DNA of 42,433 nucleotides from Flavobacterium sp. NRK1 (GCF_024054175.1 NZ_JAMXLA010000001.1:245940-288372); one strand, 5' to 3'; positions 1 to 8,862 are shown, counted from the first letter of the stretch. Notes: generated by a model not told the origin, from the letters alone. Translations and numbers: made by a program.

Positions 1-31
1 GCTAATGCTTAACTTTTTTTGTTTATACTAA

Positions 32-113
32 GGCCTCGTGGAGAAATTGGTAGACTCGCCATCTTGAGGGGGTGGTGCTGCAAGGCGTATGGGTTCGAAT
101 CCCATCGAGGTCA
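32..113 (+). tRNA. tRNA-Leu (anticodon GAG)
   Basis: This is a class II tRNA with a long variable arm. The 7-bp acceptor stem pairs GGCCTCG with CGAGGTC, including one G-U pair. The anticodon stem CCATC/GGTGG closes the loop TTGAGGG, which gives anticodon GAG for leucine codons CUC and CUU. The T arm reads GGGTTCGAATCCC. CCA is not encoded (the bases after the discriminator A are CAG). An intrinsic terminator follows 11 bases downstream. Confidence 0.95.
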
Positions 114-124
114 CAGAAAAATTT

Positions 125-160
125 AAAGCCTTCAAAATCAATGATTTTGAAGGCTTTTTT
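125..160 (+). terminator. Intrinsic terminator after tRNA-Leu
   Basis: A perfect 16-bp inverted repeat runs from AAAGCCTTCAAAATCA to its complement with a one-base loop, followed by a T run. It ends the tRNA transcript and could also serve the minus-strand gene at 208. A close relative of this hairpin lies at 2253-2289. Confidence 0.85.
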
Positions 161-207
161 AGTTCATGCATTTTAATATTTATCATAATTATGCTTCAGA
201 CTAATAA

Positions 208-555
208 TTAAATTTCAATATCCATTCTTCTTAACAAGTCGGCCTCTAAGGTATAGATGTGTTTTACTTGCCCATCAAAAATTGAATTTCCTTGCAGGTC
301 TCTCACAATTTGATGAACAGTCACTTCAAATGCGCCATTTGATCGTTGATTAAATCCGATGGGTTCAACAGTTGGGTTTATTTCCGTCCATTGTCGTGTC
401 CAATATCCTCTTATTGCATCGTGTCCACTTACATAACCGCCTTCAAAGGCTTTTGGCCATTGAACTTCCGGGTGAAAAGTTGAAAGTGCCGTATCTATAT
501 CTCTTAAATTAAAAGCCGCATAGGCTTTTTTGATTAAATTTTCAAAATGAGTCAT
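208..555 (-). CDS. NTF2-like / SnoaL-like domain protein
   Basis: This 115-residue protein looks like a single small cone-shaped NTF2-like (SnoaL, DUF4440-type) domain. It opens with an amphipathic helix (FENLIKKAYAAFNLRDIDTA), followed by the family-typical FHPEVQWP segment, a GHDAIRGYW helix and a C-terminal sheet ending HIYTLEADLLRRMDIEI. The length is normal for the family. Members range from ketosteroid-isomerase-like enzymes to ligand-binding proteins, and no catalytic residues can be assigned here. There is no signal peptide, so it is probably cytoplasmic. It is a single gene reading towards the tRNA-Leu terminator. The family is fairly sure; the function is unknown. Confidence 0.8.
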   Translation of the reverse strand: MTHFENLIKKAYAAFNLRDIDTALSTFHPEVQWPKAFEGGYVSGHDAIRGYWTRQWTEINPTVEPIGFNQRSNGAFEVTVHQIVRDLQGNSIFDGQVKHIYTLEADLLRRMDIEI

Positions 556-955
556 TAATAAAGGTCTTTTATTTTTTTTATAATCAGAATGTAAAAGTCT
601 GGATTTCTATTGTTAGTTGTATATATCAATCGAGGAATTTATAACTAAATCTAAGAGTTTGTTTTTATAATAGATATTGAGTACAAATTTGAAACATTCC
701 CCTTATATAGCAATATGAACTGTAGTAAATTTAAATGGAAAACCTTTTGTTTTAATACTAATCGTAAAAATGGAAAAAATAGATGTAGTTGAAAATCAAA
801 TACTAGTAATAGGCCATGCCATTAATAGAACTCTATAATAAAATTGTCGCGTTATCCCCTTACAATTGTCTTTAATGCACGTTTATATAAAAATCAGATA
901 GCATACTTTTGATAAAATTTTTACCTAACCAACAACAAATTAAAATATAGAAACT
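556..955. other. Intergenic region without a convincing gene
   Basis: This 400-base AT-rich stretch lies between divergently transcribed genes. TACTTTTG at 904-911 fits the Bacteroidota -7 consensus TAnnTTTG and is placed to drive the downstream reductase; no clear -33 TTG is visible at the right spacing. A 22-codon open frame at 770-838 has no recognisable product and may be a gene remnant. Nothing else is supported. Confidence 0.5.
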
Positions 956-1528
956 ATGAGAAAAATAATTTCATTTATGCATATATCGCTTGACGGCTTT
1001 GTAGCAGGACCGAACGGAGAAATGGACTGGATAAAAGTTGACGAAGAAATTTTTGATCATGTAGGTAAACGTATAAGCGAAGGTGACACTTCATTATATG
1101 GGCGGGTAACTTACGAGATGATGGAAAATTACTGGCCTACAGCAGCAGACAAACCTACCGCTACCAAGCATGATATTGAACACTCACAGTGGTATAGTAA
1201 AGTTCATAAAGTTGTTTTATCAAAAACAATGAAAGGCATGGACTTAGATAACACAACAATTATTAGCGGCAATCTTACGGACAGAATAAATGAAATAAAA
1301 CAACAGACTGGTAAAGACATCTTACTTTTTGGCAGCCCGAAAGCAACACATTCACTTATTCAAAACAATTTAATTGACGGATTCTGGCTGTTTGTTAATC
1401 CTATAATTCTTGGACAAGGGATTCCATTATTTAAAGATATCAAAGACAAAATAAAACTGAATTTATTGACTACAAAGCAATTTACCTGTGGAGTAACTGA
1501 ATTGAACTACATAGTAGACAGGCAGTAA
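956..1528 (+). CDS. Dihydrofolate reductase family protein (RibD C-terminal domain)
   Basis: This 190-residue protein is a single RibD_C/DHFR-like domain. It starts with the family signature MRKIISFMHISLDGFVAGPNGEMDW (split here as ISLDGFVAGP and GEMDW, residues about 10-26). It continues with LYGRVTYEMM (about 47-56), DILLFGSPK near 121 and the C-terminal INPIILGQGIPLF-like block (VNPIILGQGIPLF, about 147-159). Such proteins bind NADPH and are related to riboflavin-biosynthesis reductase and folate reductase. Most of this YyaP/YwjB-like group lack a known substrate. It stands alone between a divergent NTF2-like gene and an outer-membrane protein gene. Confidence 0.88.
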   Translation: MRKIISFMHISLDGFVAGPNGEMDWIKVDEEIFDHVGKRISEGDTSLYGRVTYEMMENYWPTAADKPTATKHDIEHSQWYSKVHKVVLSKTMKGMDLDNTTIISGNLTDRINEIKQQTGKDILLFGSPKATHSLIQNNLIDGFWLFVNPIILGQGIPLFKDIKDKIKLNLLTTKQFTCGVTELNYIVDRQ

Positions 1529-1598
1529 TAATAAATACTTATCGAGTAAACAGAATTAAAGCAATAAATAGTAAGTTTGCGCGCTAAAAATACTTCAA

Positions 1599-2162
1599 AT
1601 GAACAAACTTTGTTTTTACTTTATTGTCATTCTATTTTCAGGTATATTATTTAATCCTGTTTATGCGCAAATAAAAAAAGGTGAGTATATAAATGCCTCC
1701 ATAGGAATAGGAATATGTGCACCCTCTGACGAATCTGAAATAGATGGGTCTGGATTTTATGCACAGGCCGAATATGTTTTGAACTTTAATAGCTGGATAG
1801 GTGTAAGACCATATGTAGGCGTAGTTGTAGCATCAGGCGAATCTGAAGAACAAGAAATGCCTGAATTGAGAATTAAATCTAACGCAGCTTTACTGGGAGC
1901 AAAATTTCGTCTTACCGCTCCTATCCCCTACGTTGCGCCATTCGTCGAATTAGGTATTGGTATGTCTGCCGGCTCATTTGAAACCCATACAGAATATACC
2001 GACCTGAAAAAAAATGGGGTGCTTTTACACGTTCCTTTCACATTAGGATTGGCATTAGACCGCAAAAATAATTTTGATGTTAAATTCTCCTACTATTACC
2101 ATAATTCTGTTGATCAGTTCTCGGGAGCAGCAGCACTTGGATTTTCTTTTCCAATAGAATAA
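1599..2162 (+). CDS. Secreted outer-membrane beta-barrel protein
   Basis: The 187-residue product begins with a signal peptide: a short basic start, a hydrophobic stretch (FYFIVILFSGILF) and the cleavage-type end VYAQ at residues 21-24. The rest alternates polar and aromatic residues in strand-like blocks such as FYAQAEYVLNF, VRPYVGVVV, AALLGAKFRLTA and VKFSYYYHN. It ends with a strand rich in aromatics (AALGFSFPIE). This is the pattern of an eight-stranded outer-membrane barrel. A TAAGTTTG box at 1572-1579 is a fair -7 element, so the gene may have its own promoter. A terminator follows at 2253-2289. The ligand or role is not known. Confidence 0.75.
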   Translation: MNKLCFYFIVILFSGILFNPVYAQIKKGEYINASIGIGICAPSDESEIDGSGFYAQAEYVLNFNSWIGVRPYVGVVVASGESEEQEMPELRIKSNAALLGAKFRLTAPIPYVAPFVELGIGMSAGSFETHTEYTDLKKNGVLLHVPFTLGLALDRKNNFDVKFSYYYHNSVDQFSGAAALGFSFPIE

Positions 2163-2252
2163 AATCATGTAACAATTTTAATTTGGCTACTACCAGTTAT
2201 AATACTTGATTAAATTTATTTATATTTTTCTTGAGTTACACAGTATAAAATT

Positions 2253-2289
2253 AAAGCCTGTAAAATCAATGATTCTACAGGCTTTTTTT
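2253..2289 (+). terminator. Intrinsic terminator, near copy of the tRNA-Leu terminator
   Basis: AAAGCCTGTA pairs with TACAGGCTTT, the stem extends inward through AATCA/TGATT past one mismatch, and a T run follows. The core AAAATCAATGATT and the outer AAAGCCT match the hairpin at 125-160. The stem bases that differ have changed on both sides, so pairing is kept. Confidence 0.85.
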
Positions 2290-2353
2290 AGTCTATTATA
2301 TTTACAGGTCAATTAAAAGACCTGCGATATAAAAGTCAGTTATGCTGTACTAA

Positions 2354-3787
2354 TTAATTTGCGTCCGGAATAGCATAAACAACAGAAGTTACCGGAGTAC
2401 CCGATAAATTATTGGTAATAATACAGGTATTACCTTTAAGACCATCAGTACCAAATGACATCACGGTTGTTGTATCGATTATGGGGTAAGCCAAAATATA
2501 CATAAGCGGAACATAAATAATACTATTCATGGTAACACCATTATAAATAACCTGGTTATTGTTTGTTACTGTTAATGTATCGCCTTGCTTATTAGTCATA
2601 GTAACACCGCCAAATACAGTTAAAGGAACCGGATTAAAAAGTGTATAACCTGTTACCTTATGCCCCATGATACTGCCGGTTATAGTAACCAGAGAGTCAT
2701 TCTCAGAATTATATTCACGGTTAAATGTTAAAGTTATTGACTCATTCTTCATCGTCAATGTATTATTTTCAAATGTCATTGTTTTCGGATCAAAATAGTA
2801 TCCTTTAGAGGTAACACCATCCAATGAAACACTAATCATTACCTGGTAAACATCATAATCTTTTGCTTCGTTTGCGGTTACATATTGTGCCTGAACTGAT
2901 AAAAAAGCAAGTGATGTAAGAGATGATGTAGAAGCAACAGACTGAGTATTATCAAGCGATTTAAGTGGATAATAGCCACTAAACCCAGCCAATGCATTTC
3001 CGGTAATGTCATTCAATTCAAATGGAGCCATTGTAGCGGTTGGTATCGTCAATAAAGACCTCGTATTTACAGTATTTGATGCTTTGTCAACAATCATATT
3101 ATTGCAGGCAAAACCTTTTTCTGCGGCAGTACCCATAATTAAGCTTACAGAATCGGAACCATCAACAAACGAGAAATAATACATATTTAAATTATACACA
3201 TAAGTTGAAACAGGCTGTAATCCGTCTTTACCATTATCATACAAAATTTTATAATCCTCTTCAATACTCATTACATTCTTTTGTACTTTATTTTCTGGAA
3301 AGTAATATTTACCTACGTAAAGAGAAGAAGGTATAGGATTATTATAGGTTGTTCCTGTTACAGTTACAGCAGACTTTCCCTGAAGTGAAATCGATCCTGA
3401 GCATGTCGCAGTCGTTCCTTCACTTCTATCTGTACGGGTAAAGGTTAAATTAAAATCCGCACCCCCTAAATTAACATAGGGCTGTACTAATTTTGTACCA
3501 TCAAAAGTTCCTGTGAACGGATATCGGTTAGATGTTTTTCCGTCTAGCGATACTATTAAGTCTAAAAAATAAACAGGAGTTGTCGATCCATTTTTAATAA
3601 GCATATTAGCATCAATTGCAAAAAAAGCTCCCTCAGCTGTATTTAATGTGTAATAACCATTAAATTTCATTAACGCCTGATTATCTGGATTCGGCTTGAT
3701 GTCAGCTACCTGAATCTTCTCAATTTGTCGGTGATATTTAGCCAATTCTAACATTGGTACAGCGGTCTTAACCATTTCTTTTTCCAT
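2354..3787 (-). CDS. Unknown protein made of two tandem homologous modules
   Basis: I do not recognise the family. The 477-residue protein has no signal peptide or membrane segment after its charged start (MEKEMVKTAVPMLELAKYHRQ). It has two matching halves, roughly residues 42-245 and 269-475. FNGYY (42) matches FSGYY (269), VSLDGKTSNRYPF (79) matches VSLDGVTSKGYYF (320), LTFTR (114) matches LTFNR (353), and GSISLQGKSAVTVTG (131) matches GSIMGHKVTGY (371). ILYDNG (181) matches VIYNG (413), and GTAAEKGFACNN (219) matches GTDGLKGNTCIITN (446). Both halves are rich in beta-strand-forming residues (T, V, Y, N), suggesting repeated beta-sandwich or beta-barrel modules. It is a single gene with a 283-base upstream region shared with the divergent dehydrogenase gene. 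Confidence 0.7.
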   Translation of the reverse strand: MEKEMVKTAVPMLELAKYHRQIEKIQVADIKPNPDNQALMKFNGYYTLNTAEGAFFAIDANMLIKNGSTTPVYFLDLIVSLDGKTSNRYPFTGTFDGTKLVQPYVNLGGADFNLTFTRTDRSEGTTATCSGSISLQGKSAVTVTGTTYNNPIPSSLYVGKYYFPENKVQKNVMSIEEDYKILYDNGKDGLQPVSTYVYNLNMYYFSFVDGSDSVSLIMGTAAEKGFACNNMIVDKASNTVNTRSLLTIPTATMAPFELNDITGNALAGFSGYYPLKSLDNTQSVASTSSLTSLAFLSVQAQYVTANEAKDYDVYQVMISVSLDGVTSKGYYFDPKTMTFENNTLTMKNESITLTFNREYNSENDSLVTITGSIMGHKVTGYTLFNPVPLTVFGGVTMTNKQGDTLTVTNNNQVIYNGVTMNSIIYVPLMYILAYPIIDTTTVMSFGTDGLKGNTCIITNNLSGTPVTSVVYAIPDAN

Positions 3788-4070
3788 TGTAAAACGTATT
3801 TATTTATAAGTGAAATTTTAATTTGTGTTTATCTGAAAACATAAAGCCTTTACACTTATAAAAGTAAACTCCTAATCAAAGGAAAATATGAGTATAAATA
3901 CCTGATTTCAGTAATCACGTACTTACACCTAATAATACTCTCCTAAAATTAAAACACGAATATTGTTTTATGACCTGTTTTCTCATTTAGGTTACAAATA
4001 CCCTCATTTAGACTACATACGGCTAATGCTATCTGCTGACCTTTGTAGTATCAATTTAAACTAAAAATTT

Positions 4071-4919
4071 ATGATACAGGAAAGTAATTCATCAGGTAAA
4101 GTATGGTTCATTACAGGTACTTCGAGAGGTTTTGGCCGTGTCTGGACCGAAGCTGCACTAAAGCGTGGCGATAAAGTAGCTGCTACAGCACGTAACATGG
4201 CAAGTATAGCCGACTTAAATGAAAAGTACGGTGAAAATGTATTAACTCTTGAACTGGATGTTACAAAACCGGAACAAGTTAAAACAGCCGTAACACAAGC
4301 TCACGATCACTTTGGAAGGCTGGATATTGTTTTCAACAATGCAGGATACTCATTAGTCGGTACCATAGAAGAAGCAAGTGCAGATGATGTAAAGGCTATG
4401 TATGAAACAAATATTTTTGGTGCTCTTTCTGTTATTCAGGCAGCTTTACCATTATTGCGCAAACAAGGTAGCGGACATATAATAGGCACGTCAAGTAATC
4501 TTGGCCATGTTGTCCTGCCCGTAATTGGATATTACTGTTCGTCTAAATGGGCGTTTGAAGCCATACATGAAACCCTTGCAGCAGAAGTTAAAGCTTTTGG
4601 CATTAATGTAACTATTATAGAGCCTGGTGCTTATGCCACAGAATTTGGCAGTCAGGAATCATTAAAGTTTGCACCGGCACTTGACATTTACACCGATTTT
4701 AAAGAGCAGTTTTTTGACAGCTTAAAAAGTATGGAAAGAGGTGACCCGAATGCAACACAGGAAGCTATTTTTAAAATAGTTGATGCCGAGCATCCGCCAT
4801 TAAGGTTGTTTTTAGGAGACCAATGCCTGCCCTGGGTACGCACAGCTTATGCGGAAAGATTGGCTACGTGGGAAGAATGGGCAACGGTTTCAAACTCCGC
4901 TCAGGGAAAATCAGTATAG
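4071..4919 (+). CDS. Short-chain dehydrogenase/reductase (SDR family)
   Basis: This 282-residue protein is a classical SDR: a Rossmann-fold NAD(P)H oxidoreductase. The cofactor-binding glycine motif is TGTSRGFG (residues 15-22), NNAG is at 89-92, the catalytic Ser lies in GTSSN (near 142), and the YxxxK pair is Tyr155 and Lys159. The PG motif after strand 6 (EPGAYATEF) is also present. The basic residue in the glycine motif (Arg19) hints at NADP preference. Substrate cannot be assigned. It is followed after 84 bases by an AraC regulator on the same strand, a common pairing in which the regulator controls the oxidoreductase. Confidence 0.93.
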   Translation: MIQESNSSGKVWFITGTSRGFGRVWTEAALKRGDKVAATARNMASIADLNEKYGENVLTLELDVTKPEQVKTAVTQAHDHFGRLDIVFNNAGYSLVGTIEEASADDVKAMYETNIFGALSVIQAALPLLRKQGSGHIIGTSSNLGHVVLPVIGYYCSSKWAFEAIHETLAAEVKAFGINVTIIEPGAYATEFGSQESLKFAPALDIYTDFKEQFFDSLKSMERGDPNATQEAIFKIVDAEHPPLRLFLGDQCLPWVRTAYAERLATWEEWATVSNSAQGKSV

Positions 4920-5003
4920 ATAAGTAACGGAATAATTGTTGATTAAAAAATGATAACCGATATACCCCCTTGTATTGGTTATCATTTTTACTAAATTTAT
5001 AGT

Positions 5004-5924
5004 ATGAAAAAAGAAGAAGATATCCCTTATAAATTTGATTCTTTGTTAGATGCTTATAATGCTTTAGGCCTTCCAAAGCCTAAGCATCCGTTAATAGGCT
5101 TAATAAATGGTGCAAGTGATGATATTGTTCCGGAGAGACTTCCGAAAAATCATGTACTTAGTTTTTATAAAATATCCTATAAACCTAAGCTTGGCGGCAA
5201 ATTAAAATACGGTCAGAACTATTACGATTTTGACGAAGGAGGGTTACTCTTTGCTTCGCCCGGCCAGCTAATTGGCGCTAATGATAATGATGCCAGTGTG
5301 TGTTCTGAATATACTTTGCTTATTCACCCTGATTTCTTTTTAGGTTACCCTTTGGCTAAAATAGTTAAGCAATATGGTTTCTTCTCCTACTCTGCTAATG
5401 AAACACTGCACCTTTCGGAAGATGAAAAGGCAACGATAATGTCTATTTTTAGATTGATTGAAACCGAATTAAACAGCAGGATAGACGATTTTAGTCAGGA
5501 TGTGATTATTTCTCAGATAGAATTATTACTTAATTATGCAAACCGTTTTTATAAACGCCAGTTTATAACCCGCAAGGCAGTAAGTAATGATTTACTGCAA
5601 AAACTGGAAGATTTGCTGGATAATCATTTCAATAATGAAACAGCAATAAGCCAGGGAATCCCAACAGTACAATTTCTTTCGGAAAAACTAAATATATCAC
5701 CCAGTTATTTAAGTGACATGCTGCGTTCACTAACAGGTCAGAATGCGCAGCAGCATATACATAATAAGCTTATAGAAAAAGCAAAAGAAAAATTATCTAC
5801 CACCAGTTTATCTGTAAGCGAAGTAGCTTATGCCCTGGGTTTTGAACATCCACAGTCTTTCAGCAAATTGTTCAAAACAAAAACCAGCCTTTCACCGTTA
5901 GAATTTAGAAAGTCATTTAATTAG
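5004..5924 (+). CDS. AraC-family transcriptional regulator
   Basis: The 306-residue protein has an N-terminal cupin-like effector domain (about 35-160, with FDEGGLLFASPGQLI) and a C-terminal AraC double helix-turn-helix (about 205-306). The second HTH carries the family signature VSEVAYALGFEHPQSFSKLFKTKTSLSP, seen here as SEVAYALGFEHPQSFSK followed by LFKTKTSLSPLEFRK. It probably regulates the upstream dehydrogenase and/or the downstream monooxygenase in response to a small molecule. A weak TAAATTTA box lies just before the start. The next AraC-type gene begins 29 bases after its stop. Confidence 0.92.
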   Translation: MKKEEDIPYKFDSLLDAYNALGLPKPKHPLIGLINGASDDIVPERLPKNHVLSFYKISYKPKLGGKLKYGQNYYDFDEGGLLFASPGQLIGANDNDASVCSEYTLLIHPDFFLGYPLAKIVKQYGFFSYSANETLHLSEDEKATIMSIFRLIETELNSRIDDFSQDVIISQIELLLNYANRFYKRQFITRKAVSNDLLQKLEDLLDNHFNNETAISQGIPTVQFLSEKLNISPSYLSDMLRSLTGQNAQQHIHNKLIEKAKEKLSTTSLSVSEVAYALGFEHPQSFSKLFKTKTSLSPLEFRKSFN

Positions 5925-5953
5925 CATACTATAAAAATACCGTTCCACGAATT

Positions 5954-6709
5954 ATGGATGATAACTTCTATTGCAAATTCATTGAGCCTGAACAATCGCT
6001 TGCCGATTTTGTGGAGAGTATTGGTGTATTTTATAATCCGTCTGATAAACCTAAAGACGTTGTTGTATTGCCGGACGGGCGGGTTGATTTATTCTTTTCG
6101 AAATCAGATTCAGAGCCTTTTCATGTTACGCTTATGGGATTGGAAACTGAACCCGAACAGCGGAGCGTTCCTCCAAAAACTTTAAATTTTGCTATAAGCT
6201 TTAGGCCTATTGCAGTTGAATATATTTTACAGACTTCTATTGCTGATTTTCTGAACAGTGGAAAGGAATACCCGAATGATTTTTGGGGTTTCGGTATTGA
6301 TGACCTAAATGATTTTGACGCTTTTTACAAAAAAATATCACTAAAGGTAAAAGAACTTATCCCTAAGGAAGTTGATGAAAGAAAACGTAATCTCTTTAAT
6401 CTTATCTATTCTTCAAAAGGTGAAATGAGTGTAAAAGAGCTTTCAGAAAAAATATCCTGGAGCAGCAGGCAAATTAACCGCTATTTTAGTCAATACTTCG
6501 GTCTTTCCTTAAAAGCATACTGTAGTATTTTACGTTTCAGGAAATCACTGGAACACATTGCAAACGGAAAGCTTTTTCCCGAACTTAACTTTACCGATCA
6601 AACCCATTTTATTAAAGAAATAAAAAAGTTTGCGGGTGTAGTGCCAAAAGAACTATCTAAAAATAAAGATGACCGATTTGTACTATTATCAGTCCTGAAA
6701 CGAAAATAA
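5954..6709 (+). CDS. AraC-family regulator with DUF6597-type N-terminus
   Basis: The 251-residue protein opens with a domain of the DUF6597 type (residues about 5-110). PEQSLADFVESIGVF and VVVLPDGRVDLFF are typical, and the latter is the conserved LPDG block. It then has an AraC helix-turn-helix around 150-235 (MSVKELSEKISWSSRQINRYF, here split as KELSEKISWSSRQINR and the recognition part LNFTDQTHFIKEIKKFAGVVP). The family position is clear; the inducer is unknown. It sits directly upstream of the TetX-like monooxygenase, and its stop codon overlaps the TAACTTTG box at 6707-6714. That box may be the start of a separate promoter for the monooxygenase. Confidence 0.88.
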   Translation: MDDNFYCKFIEPEQSLADFVESIGVFYNPSDKPKDVVVLPDGRVDLFFSKSDSEPFHVTLMGLETEPEQRSVPPKTLNFAISFRPIAVEYILQTSIADFLNSGKEYPNDFWGFGIDDLNDFDAFYKKISLKVKELIPKEVDERKRNLFNLIYSSKGEMSVKELSEKISWSSRQINRYFSQYFGLSLKAYCSILRFRKSLEHIANGKLFPELNFTDQTHFIKEIKKFAGVVPKELSKNKDDRFVLLSVLKRK

Positions 6710-6737
6710 CTTTGTACCGTTAATTAAAATTAATGGT

Positions 6738-7901
6738 ATGAAATTAAACAGCAAAAAAATAGCAATTGTAGGCGGCGGTCCCGGTGGCCTTACACTAGCA
6801 AGGCTCTTACAGTTAAAAGGAGCCAATGTAACAGTATATGAAAGGGATTTTGATAAACATGCGCGTGTACAGGGCTCACCTCTTGACCTGCATAAAGATT
6901 CCGGGCTTGCAGCACTGCGTGTAGCAAACCTATTGGAAGAATTTAAGAAAGCTTACCGCCCGGGAGCCGATAGACTAACCATAGCTAATAATAAGGGGCA
7001 AGTTATATTTAGTGAAGATGACACAGATATAAAAGAAGATTTTGACAGTGAGTATTTCCGTCCTGAAATAGATCGCGGTCCTTTACGAATGTTATTACTG
7101 GACTCCTTAAAACCCGAAACTGTTGTATGGGATAGTCATTTTGTTTCGATGGAAAAGCAAAACGAGGGCTGGCTGCTGCATTTTAAAAACGGCACATCGG
7201 CTTATGCAGATGTTGTAGTAGCTGCCGACGGAGCCAACTCTAAAATACGTCCCTATATTACAGATACTAAAGCCTTTTATTCGGGTATTACCATGATAGA
7301 GGTAAACATACCTAATGCTGAAAAAGGATCTCCAAACATTTATAAGTTAACCAATGGCGGTAAAATAATGGCTTTTGGCAATAGTAAGTGCGTACTTACC
7401 GGACTTAAAGGCAACGGAGACCTTGGGTTTTACCTCAGCTTAAAAACAGATGAAAACTGGGCTCAGGTAAATAGTATAGACTGTAATGATAAAGCACATA
7501 TATTAGAGTGGTTCAAAAAAACCTATCCTGAATGGGACAAGAGCTGGTATGAGCTTTTTGAAAATATAGCCACTCCTTTTATTCCCCGCCCTATTTACTG
7601 TATGCCTTTAAATCAAAACTGGGAGAGCCTGACTAATCTTACCATGCTTGGCGATGCGGCACACGTAATGCCCCCATTTGCAGGCGAAGGTGTTAATATG
7701 GCAATGCTTGATGCTCTGGAGCTTAGTGAATGCCTTACTTCTGATAAAAACAGTACCCTACAGGAAGCTATTACACATTATGAAACCAATATGCGTAAGA
7801 GAGCCTCTGTTATAGCACAGGAATCATTGGAAAACGGTGAAATTATGCATTCTGAAAATGCGTTAACCGAGATGCTGAATATGTTTAGCGCTTTTAAATA
7901 A
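6738..7901 (+). CDS. TetX-like FAD-dependent monooxygenase
   Basis: The 387-residue enzyme has the length and layout of TetX-group class A flavin monooxygenases. The ADP-binding GGGPGGLTLA is at residues 12-21, YERD near 33, GSPLDLHKDSG around 46-56, and EIDRGPLRMLLL near 110-121. The second FAD motif is GDAAHVMPPFAGEGVNMAM (about 307-325). Such enzymes use NADPH and O2 to hydroxylate aromatic or polyketide substrates. Compared with TetX recalled from memory, three tetracycline-contacting positions appear to differ: Gln192 aligns with Glu in TMIEVNI, Arg213 with Lys in NGGKIMA, and His234 with Gly in GDLGFYLS. Tetracycline inactivation is therefore uncertain. It follows two AraC regulators on the same strand. 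Confidence 0.88.
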   Translation: MKLNSKKIAIVGGGPGGLTLARLLQLKGANVTVYERDFDKHARVQGSPLDLHKDSGLAALRVANLLEEFKKAYRPGADRLTIANNKGQVIFSEDDTDIKEDFDSEYFRPEIDRGPLRMLLLDSLKPETVVWDSHFVSMEKQNEGWLLHFKNGTSAYADVVVAADGANSKIRPYITDTKAFYSGITMIEVNIPNAEKGSPNIYKLTNGGKIMAFGNSKCVLTGLKGNGDLGFYLSLKTDENWAQVNSIDCNDKAHILEWFKKTYPEWDKSWYELFENIATPFIPRPIYCMPLNQNWESLTNLTMLGDAAHVMPPFAGEGVNMAMLDALELSECLTSDKNSTLQEAITHYETNMRKRASVIAQESLENGEIMHSENALTEMLNMFSAFK

Positions 7902-7905
7902 TAAA

Positions 7906-7934
7906 AAAAGCAGCCGGAATATCCGGCTGCTTTT
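7906..7934. terminator. Bidirectional terminator
   Basis: A 13-bp perfect stem (AAAAGCAGCCGGA and its complement) has a 3-base loop ATA and T/A runs on both sides. It lies between the convergent monooxygenase and AHSA1-domain genes and can end both transcripts. Confidence 0.92.
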
Positions 7935-7941
7935 GTACTAA

Positions 7942-8862
7942 TTAATATTTATTAAAATCCGGATAAGGCTTTCCTTTACCTGTTTCACACAGCATTTTAA
8001 GGCTTCTTAAAAAAAGTGCCCAGTCAAAACTACATGAAGCAAACTCTTGCGAATATGCCGCCCAATTATCATGATGAAACATTAGTGTACATCCTTTATT
8101 ATGCGGTTCAAGCTCAAAAGTAATGGTTGTGTCCACCCATTCTTCAGAAGCATTAAGGCAAAGCCATTTTACTTTACTATAGGGTTTAAGTTCTTCAACT
8201 TTAATTTCTTTAAAGTAATTGGGACCAAAAGCAAATCGTGAAACACTGCCAACTTCAGGTTTAGCTATAGTGTCAGGTGTCCACCATCCGGCAAGTCCTT
8301 CCTGTTTGGTAAGGTTACCGTAAACTGTTTCTATAGGTTTTTCAATAAGCAGCCTGTGATAAATACTTTTAGTTGTTGTTTGTTGTACCGAATCATCTTC
8401 CTTATTGGTTTCTATGGTTTCTTTAGGTGTTGGACTCCCTTTACCCTTCTCGATAAGATCTTTTAAGCTTTGCTGTATATAATGTGTCCATGCATCATGG
8501 CAAATCTGGTAACATTCATAATCAGGCACCAGTCCCTGGTGAGTAAATAGCAATTCCGTTTTATCATCTTTGGCTGTTATTTCAAAAACTATCTTAGTGC
8601 CTTTCCATTCAGTTTCATCTTTAGTGAATTTAAAATAGTTATCAAGTACATGCCAGACAACTTTTTTATTGGGTATCATCTCAATAACTTTTATTCTTGC
8701 CCTGTGCACATCAATGTAGTGGTATAAAAATTCACTATCTATTTTATCGGTATCACCCTTTATGTTTTCCGACCACCATGCGCGAACATTATTTATAGCA
8801 TCATAAACCTTAGAAGGAGATGCATCTGTTATAAGAGTTGTTTTAAAATCCTGATTATCCAT
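7942..8862 (-). CDS. Protein with two SRPBCC/AHSA1 domains
   Basis: The 306-residue protein contains two START-like (SRPBCC, AHSA1) domains in tandem. The first is about residues 5-140 (TTLITDASPSKVYDAINNVRAWWSENI; conserved WW and a closing helix THYIQQSLKDLIEKGKG). The second is about 165-306 (HRLLIEKPIETVYGNLTKQEGLAGWWTP; closing helix FLRSLKMLCETGKGKPYP). The linker (about 145-165) is polar and Glu/Thr-rich. The family binds hydrophobic ligands or acts like Hsp90 activator domains. Bacterial members often sit beside small regulators. No signal peptide is present. The gene converges with the monooxygenase gene and diverges from the GlxA-type regulator. Confidence 0.88.
   Translation of the reverse strand: MDNQDFKTTLITDASPSKVYDAINNVRAWWSENIKGDTDKIDSEFLYHYIDVHRARIKVIEMIPNKKVVWHVLDNYFKFTKDETEWKGTKIVFEITAKDDKTELLFTHQGLVPDYECYQICHDAWTHYIQQSLKDLIEKGKGSPTPKETIETNKEDDSVQQTTTKSIYHRLLIEKPIETVYGNLTKQEGLAGWWTPDTIAKPEVGSVSRFAFGPNYFKEIKVEELKPYSKVKWLCLNASEEWVDTTITFELEPHNKGCTLMFHHDNWAAYSQEFASCSFDWALFLRSLKMLCETGKGKPYPDFNKY

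Noticed and set aside
770..838. 22-codon open frame in the 400-base gap
   Set aside because: Too short, with no similarity I can recognise and no clear ribosome binding site.
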